Of a stretch of 7,443 bases of DNA, positions 1-5,815 are shown in pieces (within the stretch, counting starts at the first letter, position 1; each line of letters opens with the position of its first letter). The position numbers were made by a program, and so were the translations under genes. Origin of the DNA: Planctomycetota bacterium (GTDB taxonomy: Bacteria; Planctomycetota; Phycisphaerae; Sedimentisphaerales; Anaerobacaceae); the NCBI GenBank assembly GCA_003644295.1, contig QNBZ01000059.1, positions 1 through 7,443 of the forward strand. The letters are read 5' to 3'. The notes under the pieces are model-generated. The model was not told the DNA's origin. It worked only from the letters and a program-made list of their open reading frames with translations, and did no database searches.

Positions 1-1
1 C

Positions 2-85
2 AAAATGGAAACTTATAATGACAAAACAGTGTGGCGGCCAAACGAGAAATCTATAGCTGAAAAGAGGTCTTACAATAATAATTGA
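2..85 (+). CDS. possible C-terminal tail of a gene entering from the left edge
   Basis: One forward frame is open from the window edge to a TGA at 83-85, while the other two forward frames hit stops at about 16 and 54-56. The 27 codons are polar and lysine/asparagine rich, ending in YNNN. They contain no motif that I recognise, and an internal ATG sits at position 5. This could be the end of a longer upstream gene or just an unstopped stretch of AT-rich DNA. The upstream sequence is needed to decide. Confidence 0.2.
   Translation, partial: KMETYNDKTVWRPNEKSIAEKRSYNNN
14..19 (+). promoter_or_regulatory. candidate -10 box upstream of the GIY-YIG gene
   Basis: The hexamer TATAAT is a perfect match to the sigma-70 -10 consensus and lies 72 nt upstream of the nuclease ATG. 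A matching -35 box would fall just outside the left edge, so it cannot be checked. The local DNA is AT-rich and such a hexamer can occur by chance. Confidence 0.2.
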
Positions 86-91
86 GAACCT

Positions 92-388
92 ATGCAGGGC
101 CGGAATCAATATTATGTTTACATTATGACTAATAAATCCGGAACGCTTTATACAGGTATGACCAATAATATAAAAAGGCGAGTTTATGAACATAAGAATA
201 AACTCATTTCAGGCTTTACGGAAAAGTACAATATCAGTCGCTTGATATATTTCGAGACTTTTGGTGAGGTGTATTCTGCTATTGCCAGGGAGAAAGTAAT
301 CAAGGGCTGGTTGCGAAAAAGGAAAATTGAGCTGATAAATAAAACTAATCCTGATTGGGAAGATTTAAGCAGCGACTGGTATGATTGA
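92..388 (+). CDS. small single-domain GIY-YIG nuclease family protein
   Basis: This 98-residue protein is almost entirely one GIY-YIG domain of the UPF0213/YhbQ-like kind often annotated as 'GIY-YIG nuclease family protein'. The first motif strand is YYVYIM (7-12) and the second is LYTGMTNN (19-26). They are followed by the arginines R29/R30 where the catalytic Arg sits, a tyrosine-x-x-histidine (Y32, H34), and the metal-binding glutamate E67 in AREKVIKGW. All core catalytic positions appear intact, so a metal-dependent DNA endonuclease fold is expected. The cellular role of these tiny members is not established. The ATG at 92 is needed to keep the first motif; no clear Shine-Dalgarno precedes it. 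The gene is more AT-rich than the thrC region downstream, and a dispersed repeat begins at its stop codon, which suggests acquired DNA. Confidence 0.88.
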   Translation: MQGRNQYYVYIMTNKSGTLYTGMTNNIKRRVYEHKNKLISGFTEKYNISRLIYFETFGEVYSAIAREKVIKGWLRKRKIELINKTNPDWEDLSSDWYD

Positions 389-435
389 GATTCTTCACTC
401 CGTTCATAATGACAAGAGGGAAGCTCAGAATAACA
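387..435 (+). repeat. dispersed repeat element of the 'ERSEES' type, with a degenerate second half-copy
   Basis: Starting at the nuclease stop codon, the sequence GAGATTCTTCACTCCGTTCA and the following AATGACAAG (to about 416) closely match a short element that I recognise as scattered between genes of many bacteria. Its reverse strand is repeatedly mistranslated as CHYERSEES/CHSERSEES peptides, and that peptide is readable here on the minus strand. A weaker copy of its distal half, AGCTCAGAATAACA (422-435), follows in the same orientation. The element is probably non-coding. Recognition is from memory, not from a search of this genome. Confidence 0.6.
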
Positions 436-467
436 CAAAAAGGAAGCCCAATGACAAAAGAATTGAT

Positions 468-481
468 AAGGAATTTTTCCT
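468..481 (+). promoter_or_regulatory. thrC: thrC ribosome binding site inside a small hairpin
   Basis: AAGGAA (468-473) is a good Shine-Dalgarno sequence 8 nt before the ATG at 482 and supports that start. The same bases form a perfect short dyad, AGGAA-TTT-TTCCT (469-481), that ends directly at the start codon. In mRNA this could pair the Shine-Dalgarno with the bases touching the AUG. The stem is only 5 bp, so the effect may be small. Confidence 0.55.
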
Positions 482-1828
482 ATGAGTATAACCAACGCAG
501 CTTATCAGAAGTGTATAAATCCGGATTGCGGCGCAGAGTTCGATTGCAGCGAGTCGTTCTTCAAATGTCCCCAATGCGGTGAATTGCTCGATATTCGTTA
601 TAACTGGGATAAAATCGAAGTTCCCAAAAAATTAAGCGACTTCGCCAAACGCTGGGCAAGCAGAAAAAACCGGCTGGACTTCTCCGGTGTGTGGCGGTTT
701 CGTGAGCTGCTGAACTTCTGTCCCGATAAATACAAAGTAACCATCAGCGAAGGCCAAACAATCCTTCAGCAAAATGATTTGGTAGCCAAATACGTCGATG
801 TTAAGCCGGGGCGTTTATATCTGCAATACGAAGGCCTTAATCCGTCCGGCTCATTCAAAGACAACGGTATGTCGGCGGCGTTCAGTCACGCAAAAATGGT
901 CGGGGCAAAATCCTGCGCCTGCGCTTCAACCGGCAATACCTCGGCATCGGTCGCCCTGTATGCACATCACTGCGACCTCAAATGCACTGTCTTTATCGGC
1001 TCAGGCAGAATCGCTTTCGGCAAACTCAGCCAATCAATGGATTACGGCGCACAGACCATTCAGATAGCAGGCGACTTCGACGACTGTATGCGACAGGTTC
1101 AGGACGTCTGCACGAAGCTCAGCCTGTATCTGCTCAATTCACTGAACCCGTTCCGGCTCGAAGGCCAAAAAACCATAATGTACCGAATAATCGAAGGCCT
1201 CGGCTGGGAAGTGCCGGACTGGATAGTCGTACCCGGCGGCAACCTCGGCAACTCCAGCGCATTCGGCAAGGCATTTTACGAATTGAAACAGCTCGGCTTA
1301 ATCGAGCGAATACCGCGAATGGCAATTATCAACGCCACCGGAGCCGATACGCTGACTGATTTGGTCAACAACAAAAAACTCATCTGGAATAAAGGTAAAG
1401 TTAACAACAAAATTATTGACGATTATTACGCCGACCTGACGGCCCGCAATTTTTCGCCGCACACCTGCGCTTCAGCCATCGAGATTTCGCGTCCGGTTAA
1501 TCTGAAGAAATGCCTGCGGGCACTCGATATATGCAACGGCGTTGTCCGTGCGGTAACCGATGAAGAGATTGTCGATGCTAAAGCAATCATCGGCAAATAC
1601 GGGCTGGGCTGCGAGCCGGCTTCGGCGGCGACAATCGCAGGGCTGAAACATCTGCGGGCCGAAGGCGTTATAGCCGCTGACGAGCGAATCGCCTGTGTGC
1701 TGACAGGTCATCCGCTTAAAGACCCGAACGTAACCGTCAACTATCATAAAGACAAACAGGGCGAATTCAGCAATCCGCCAATCGAAGCGCCGAACGACCT
1801 TGACGAACTAATCAAACTAATCAAGTAA
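482..1828 (+). CDS. thrC: threonine synthase (PLP-dependent, fold type II)
   Basis: Threonine synthase converts O-phospho-L-homoserine to L-threonine plus phosphate, the last step of threonine biosynthesis, in the cytoplasm. The 448 residues have an N-terminal zinc-ribbon-like part with cysteines at 11, 16, 29 and 32. The PLP lysine motif follows as SGSFKDNG with K126, then the [13 protein letters not shown] segment (148-160) lining the cofactor, and a glycine-rich PLP-phosphate loop [10 protein letters not shown] (251-260). The C-terminal [10 protein letters not shown] (406-415) is typical of threonine synthases. Length fits the short class. A clear Shine-Dalgarno 8 nt upstream supports the ATG at 482. 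The gene precedes the ArnT-like gene by 16 nt and is probably co-transcribed with it, with no evident metabolic link. Related fold-type II enzymes such as cysteate synthase are a less likely alternative. Confidence 0.93.
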   Translation: MSITNAAYQKCINPDCGAEFDCSESFFKCPQCGELLDIRYNWDKIEVPKKLSDFAKRWASRKNRLDFSGVWRFRELLNFCPDKYKVTISEGQTILQQNDLVAKYVDVKPGRLYLQYEGLNPSGSFKDNGMSAAFSHAKMVGAKSCACASTGNTSASVALYAHHCDLKCTVFIGSGRIAFGKLSQSMDYGAQTIQIAGDFDDCMRQVQDVCTKLSLYLLNSLNPFRLEGQKTIMYRIIEGLGWEVPDWIVVPGGNLGNSSAFGKAFYELKQLGLIERIPRMAIINATGADTLTDLVNNKKLIWNKGKVNNKIIDDYYADLTARNFSPHTCASAIEISRPVNLKKCLRALDICNGVVRAVTDEEIVDAKAIIGKYGLGCEPASAATIAGLKHLRAEGVIAADERIACVLTGHPLKDPNVTVNYHKDKQGEFSNPPIEAPNDLDELIKLIK

Positions 1829-1844
1829 TCTGCTGAAATAAGCG

Positions 1845-3527
1845 ATGGAAAACAACCAAAGCAATATCAAGAGAACAAAGAGACTTATCGTCTGCGGTGT
1901 ATTGCTGCTTGCCGCGGTAAGCGCATCCTGGACGTTCACGGAAAAAACGTTAGGCAATCACGAATGTTTCGTCTCGATTACCGCACGGGAGATGCTGCAA
2001 AGCGGCGATTGGATTTGGCCTACCTGCAACTGGCAACCCCGTCTTAATAAAACTCCGCTCAGCTATTGGCTTGTTGCCGGCATTGCTAAAATAACCGGCG
2101 AGGTTGACGAATTCACCGCCCGTCTGCCGAGCGCTGTCTTTGCGGTGCTTTCAGTTGCGGCTATCCTGTACTTTGTAAGCCGGCTGCTGTCTTTTCGTAT
2201 TGCGGCTGTCTCGGCGGCTGTCTGGGCAACATCGCTGGCTTATGTTCGCTACGCTCACAACGCTAGGCCGGAAATGGCGCTCACTTTTTTTATTGTGCTA
2301 TGCCTTTTAAGTTTTTACTCCGCTGTTACCACTCAGAGCCGAAAGAGACAGGTCGCTTATATGCTTGTCTTCTGGTTCGGGTTTGCTCTTGCGAACCTTG
2401 CCAAGGGCCCGGCTCCGCTGCCGCTCGTTCTGCTGCCGATATTTTTCTACATTGCGGTTTTCCGGCAATGGAAAATGCTTCCAAAACTATTACCGATTGC
2501 GGGAATGATTATTTTCCTTGCTATCGTACTGCCGTGGCCGTTGGCTATCGCTGCCAAACTAAACTGGGATTTGGCAATATGGAAGCGAGAGTTTATCGAC
2601 CGTTTCCTCGGCACATACAGGCCAGGCGGTAAACCAATCTATTATTATTTTTACATAATGTTCCAGTTTGCACTGCCGTGGGTTGCCTTTCTGCCAATGG
2701 CCCTGGCGGCTCCTTTCTTCAGGGTCTGGAATAAAAAGAGAGCCGTAATGCAGTTCCTGTGGCTGTGGTTCGTTATAGACCTGGCGTTCCTTACCATAAG
2801 CGGAGGTAAACGCCAGCACTACATACTGCCGCTGATGCCGGCAATGGCGATACTGATAGGAATCCTCATAGAAGATATGGCTTTCGTACAAAAGGCGTAC
2901 ACTAAAAAATACGCTGCCGGCATCCTGCGAAACCATATTGTCGTAATAATCACATGTGCAATCATTGCCCCGATTGTTGTGCTGATTGCCGGCAATATCA
3001 AAGGGCCTCTTCACGCAGCCAGAACTAATTCTCAACTGCTCACCGCCGCAGTGATACTGTCTGCAATAACTATCGTTGTAGCTGTGGCTGTCGCCGTACT
3101 GTTTGCCAAAAGGAGACCCGCCGCTGCGTGCAGCGCAGTTTTTGCCGGCATTGTTGTTCTGATTATGATTGCTTATGTCAGCATTCTGAACCCGCTGGAT
3201 TACAACAGGTACTCACGGGATTTTTCCAGAAAGCTAGCTCAGATAGTTCCGCAGTCTGATAACCTCGTGGCTTATGAATACATATCCAACAGGTCCGTCC
3301 ACTATTTCGGCAGAGCCATACCGGAGATAAAAGATAAATCACGGCTGTACGAGCGTTACGAGCAGGGCGATTGGGTTGTCGCCACGGCGGGACATCTGGA
3401 GAAATTGCAGAACGAAGGTAAGCTCAAAATGGTCTATTACAGGGAAAAGGCCGAGCGCAGATGGCATCAGAACGCCCCCGGCGCACTGTTTCACAAATCA
3501 GCGAAATTCGTCGGAAAAGACCCGTAA
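1845..3527 (+). CDS. ArnT/PMT-like polytopic membrane glycosyltransferase (GT83/GT39 type)
   Basis: The 560 residues read as a lipid-linked-sugar glycosyltransferase of the ArnT/PMT_2 type. Such enzymes take a sugar from polyprenyl phosphate and transfer it, on the periplasmic side, to lipid A or another acceptor. The N terminus has a first membrane helix (about 13-30). It is followed by the conserved loop with HECFVSITAREMLQSGDW (39-56) and KTPLSYWL (69-76). ARPEMAL (140-146), LAKGPAPLPLVLLP (185-198) and GGKRQHYILPLMPAMAIL (320-337) are further family hallmarks. About 11-12 hydrophobic helices are followed by a soluble tail from about 455 on. In the first loop the residues are N38-H39-E40 where ArnT/PMT proteins usually have an Asp-Glu pair. 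The start has only a weak ribosome site, consistent with coupling to thrC 16 nt upstream. The acceptor and sugar are inferred, not shown. Confidence 0.85.
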   Translation: MENNQSNIKRTKRLIVCGVLLLAAVSASWTFTEKTLGNHECFVSITAREMLQSGDWIWPTCNWQPRLNKTPLSYWLVAGIAKITGEVDEFTARLPSAVFAVLSVAAILYFVSRLLSFRIAAVSAAVWATSLAYVRYAHNARPEMALTFFIVLCLLSFYSAVTTQSRKRQVAYMLVFWFGFALANLAKGPAPLPLVLLPIFFYIAVFRQWKMLPKLLPIAGMIIFLAIVLPWPLAIAAKLNWDLAIWKREFIDRFLGTYRPGGKPIYYYFYIMFQFALPWVAFLPMALAAPFFRVWNKKRAVMQFLWLWFVIDLAFLTISGGKRQHYILPLMPAMAILIGILIEDMAFVQKAYTKKYAAGILRNHIVVIITCAIIAPIVVLIAGNIKGPLHAARTNSQLLTAAVILSAITIVVAVAVAVLFAKRRPAAACSAVFAGIVVLIMIAYVSILNPLDYNRYSRDFSRKLAQIVPQSDNLVAYEYISNRSVHYFGRAIPEIKDKSRLYERYEQGDWVVATAGHLEKLQNEGKLKMVYYREKAERRWHQNAPGALFHKSAKFVGKDP

Positions 3528-3545
3528 TACCGCACCCTGTACCCG

Positions 3546-4268
3546 CTATTTTTCCCTGAATATAAATGCAAATGCGATAAAGTATAACGTTAAGAAAAAC
3601 AGTAAAGAGAATTCTTTTAACAACGCTGAAAAACCATACTGTCGCAGGTCTTCATAACCCTCGAGAAATACCACTACCAGCACCCATACCAGAATCGTGT
3701 TCCATTCTTTCTTTATCCATTCCGGTCTCAGCGGTATGTATTTTCTTATATCAAACTCCAGCAGCCCTTTGACATGCGGAAAAAACCTCGGGGTTGCCTG
3801 CGTATAATCCAGATAATCCTGGCCAAACCGTTTGATAAGGTGCTGCTCTTCTTTAGAAAGCTGGTGTTGATACCACAGTAAATAAAGCAAAATGTAAATC
3901 GGCGTCATCCATATTTTCAAAGTCATTACCACAATCCCCAGCCCTATAAGAAAACTGCCCAGGTACATAGGATTGCGTACCATCTCATAAGGCCCGGAAG
4001 TTATAAGGGATTGTTTTTCGCTTATCCGCAGAGATTTATACCCCCTGGCGGAGATACGGATATACTCGCCAAAAAATATAATTGTCAGTCCGAGTGAATC
4101 CAGAATCTGGTCGATTAAAACCGGTTGCCTTACGGGTGTAATATGTCTGTGCAAGTACAATAATACAAATCCAGTGCCTGCCACGATTAGGCCATTGATA
4201 AATATGCTTCTTCTTTTGATTCTCACGCGGTTAAATCTCCCTGTTTTGCAGGCGTGAAGTATTTGCAT
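3546..4268 (-). CDS. isoprenylcysteine/phospholipid methyltransferase-like membrane protein (ICMT/PEMT superfamily)
   Basis: This is a 240-residue integral membrane protein. The SAM-binding core of the ICMT/PEMT superfamily is visible: ITSGPYEMVRNPMYLGSFL (89-107), the equivalent of the G-P-Y-x-x-x-R-(H/N)-P-x-Y motif, and the acidic pair in SKEEQHLIKRFG (138-149). Hydrophobic segments lie near 22-39, 52-70, 104-117, 119-134, 191-205 and 220-237. The last two sit in a C-terminal extension (about 165-240) beyond the usual catalytic core. Members methylate membrane-embedded or lipid-like acceptors; the acceptor here is unknown. It is the last gene of the minus-strand operon, 9 nt after the phosphatase-like gene. 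The ATG at 4268 has a poor ribosome site. An in-frame GTG at 4226 (codon 15) is preceded by AGGGAG about 10 nt away and is a credible alternative start, giving 226 residues. Confidence 0.82.
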   Translation of the reverse strand: MQILHACKTGRFNRVRIKRRSIFINGLIVAGTGFVLLYLHRHITPVRQPVLIDQILDSLGLTIIFFGEYIRISARGYKSLRISEKQSLITSGPYEMVRNPMYLGSFLIGLGIVVMTLKIWMTPIYILLYLLWYQHQLSKEEQHLIKRFGQDYLDYTQATPRFFPHVKGLLEFDIRKYIPLRPEWIKKEWNTILVWVLVVVFLEGYEDLRQYGFSALLKEFSLLFFLTLYFIAFAFIFREK

Positions 4269-4277
4269 TTGCGCCGG

Positions 4278-4823
4278 TTAGTTTGCCAGGTCGCTGATAA
4301 ATTTACTTTCGGCTTTAGTTACCCTGCGGCCGTTGATTTTCTCGATAACCTTAACTGTTTCCTCGATGGATAAGCCGCCGCTTTTTATCAGCCATACCGC
4401 CGCCAGCATAGGGACTCTTTTTCTTCCGCCGCTTCCGTGCAGAAGGACGGGAAGATTTTCCTTATCAGCCATTATATTCAGGAATTGTTCCTGAGTTTTT
4501 TTGTCGGGGAAATAGTTGTCTCTTCTAATAGGCAGTTCGATATATCTAACGCCATTGTTTTTGGCCCAGGTTATTTCTTCATTGAACCAGTTTCTTTCGC
4601 GATGCTCCGAAGCTGAGCGGACATTTACGATTGTAGCGATGTGATATTTGTAGAGCAGGCGAGTATAATCCATTCCTCTCGGCTGGCCGCTGGTATAGAG
4701 CGTGCCCGGCTCGACAACGTGAAAATTTTTGATATGAAAATGTCCAACTAAGAAAAAGACCGCCGCTGTTACCAGCAAAATAATTATCAGGCCAATCGGT
4801 GATTGTTTTTTTTTATTTTTCAC
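4278..4823 (-). CDS. membrane-anchored dual-specificity-phosphatase-like protein lacking the catalytic cysteine
   Basis: The 181 residues start at a GTG, with a lysine-rich N terminus and one membrane helix (about 10-27). This suggests an anchored protein with its domain probably outside the cytoplasm. The rest follows the DSP/tyrosine-phosphatase-like pattern: VEPGTLYTSGQP (37-48), IATIVNVRSASEHRER (62-77), GVRYIELPI (91-99), then VLLHGSGGRKRVPMLAAVWL (126-145). Active enzymes have HCxxGxxR(S/T) in this loop. Here it is H129-G130-S131-G132-G133-R134-K135-R136-V137, so the nucleophilic Cys is Gly while His, Gly and Arg are kept. The Gly codon is GGA, two changes from any Cys codon, so a single base error is unlikely. 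The reading frame is otherwise intact. It lies 2 nt after the GT2 gene and so is probably translationally coupled. A nine-A run falls in codons 4-6. It may bind phosphorylated lipids or regulate the neighbouring enzymes. Confidence 0.8.
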   Translation of the reverse strand: MKNKKKQSPIGLIIILLVTAAVFFLVGHFHIKNFHVVEPGTLYTSGQPRGMDYTRLLYKYHIATIVNVRSASEHRERNWFNEEITWAKNNGVRYIELPIRRDNYFPDKKTQEQFLNIMADKENLPVLLHGSGGRKRVPMLAAVWLIKSGGLSIEETVKVIEKINGRRVTKAESKFISDLAN

Positions 4824-4825
4824 TG

Positions 4826-5815
4826 TTAATCCGCTGTTAAACTTTCTTTGCGATGCACCTTGCGCACCGAATAGATTTTTTTGTTTGTTGATTCAAAATA
4901 AACCCTGCTGAGCATCTCGCCGAGCAGGCCGGTAGCGACAAATCCCAGCCCAACTATTAATAGCATAGCCGCCAAACCTGCCAGTGGGCCGTGTGCGACA
5001 AAAATCGGCACATTATACATAAACTTGTCGTACAGTATGTAAGCGCCCAGCAGCAGGGCTGTGAAGATGCACCATAAAGCCGCTCTGCCGAAGAAGTGCA
5101 GCGGCCTTGTGATGTATCCAAGCAGAAAACGCAGCGTTATCAAATCGAAGGCCACCCTGAAGGTTCTGGATATTCCATAATTGCTGGAACCCTTCGGACG
5201 AACGATATTTTTTATAGGAATCTCGATGATTTTAATACCGCTGCGCGACAACAGAGCTGGAATAAACCTGTGCATTTCGCTATAAAGATTTAACTGCTCA
5301 ATTACCTCTCGCCTGTAGGCCTTGAATGTGGTGCCGAAATCGTGGATGTCAACGCCGCTGATTTTCGATGCGAGCCAGTTAGCGGCCCTACTCGGGATTT
5401 TTCTCATAACAAGGTTATCAACTCTGTGTTTTCGCCAGCCGCTGACCACGTCGTAGCCAGCGTTGATTTTCTCAAGAAAATGCGGTATCTCTTCTGGGGC
5501 GTGCTGCAGGTCGCCGTCCATCGATATTATTATGCGTCCGGCTGCCACGTCGAAACCGGCTGCGAGAGCAGGGGTCTGGCCAAAATTACGGCGAAGCTCG
5601 ACGACTATCACCTTGCTGTCTTTGGCGGCTATTGCCTTTATCAACTCCAGCGTATTGTCGCTGCTGCCGTCGTCGACAAAAACAAGCTCATAGTAAAGGC
5701 CGGTTCCGCTCATCGTTTTGGTTAATCGGCTGTAAAGCTCATCAACCGTTTCAGCTTCGTTGTAAAGCGGCACCACGACCGAGCAGTCTATATTGAGTTG
5801 TTCAGAGCTGTCCAT
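4826..5815 (-). CDS. GT2-family polyprenyl-phosphate glycosyltransferase (ArnC/GtrB/DPM1-like)
   Basis: The 329-residue protein has a cytoplasmic GT-A domain and two C-terminal membrane helices (about 246-264 and 279-300), the layout of ArnC, GtrB and FlmF2 enzymes that load a sugar from a nucleotide donor onto undecaprenyl phosphate. Visible motifs are CSVVVPLYNEAETV (11-24), the nucleotide-binding VDDGSSDNT (47-55), RRNFGQTPALAAG (75-87), the metal-binding D100-G-D102 in SMDGDLQH, and FGTTFKAYRREV (160-171). EMHRFIPAL (180-188) and the R206-P-K-G-S-S-N-Y-G segment follow. Its start overlaps the end of the deacetylase gene by 14 nt, and the next gene starts 2 nt after its stop, so these belong to one operon. 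Its product would be the substrate of the deacetylase. The sugar cannot be read from sequence; an N-acetylhexosamine is inferred from the neighbour. Confidence 0.9.
   Translation of the reverse strand: MDSSEQLNIDCSVVVPLYNEAETVDELYSRLTKTMSGTGLYYELVFVDDGSSDNTLELIKAIAAKDSKVIVVELRRNFGQTPALAAGFDVAAGRIIISMDGDLQHAPEEIPHFLEKINAGYDVVSGWRKHRVDNLVMRKIPSRAANWLASKISGVDIHDFGTTFKAYRREVIEQLNLYSEMHRFIPALLSRSGIKIIEIPIKNIVRPKGSSNYGISRTFRVAFDLITLRFLLGYITRPLHFFGRAALWCIFTALLLGAYILYDKFMYNVPIFVAHGPLAGLAAMLLIVGLGFVATGLLGEMLSRVYFESTNKKIYSVRKVHRKESLTAD

Noticed and set aside
184..495. Minus-strand 103-codon frame containing a CHYERSEES-like peptide
   Set aside because: It is the well-known mistranslation of a dispersed repeat and otherwise lies antisense to the GIY-YIG gene; it has no family motif.
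385..582. Plus-strand 65-codon frame running from the repeat into thrC
   Set aside because: It overlaps the start of thrC in another frame and its sequence is the repeat plus a thrC shadow. The in-frame ATG at 451 has no support either.
2559..3035. Minus-strand 158-codon frame opposite the ArnT-like gene
   Set aside because: The opposite strand encodes a long protein with clear family motifs; the antisense frame has low-complexity mixed residues and no recognisable domain.
3528..3545. Bidirectional terminator between the convergent genes
   Set aside because: I saw no stem followed by a T-run in the 18-nt gap or just around it, so termination here is not supported by sequence.
5342..5725. 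Plus-strand 127-codon frame opposite the GT2 gene
   Set aside because: It is antisense to the conserved GT2 motifs and has no motif or ribosome site of its own.
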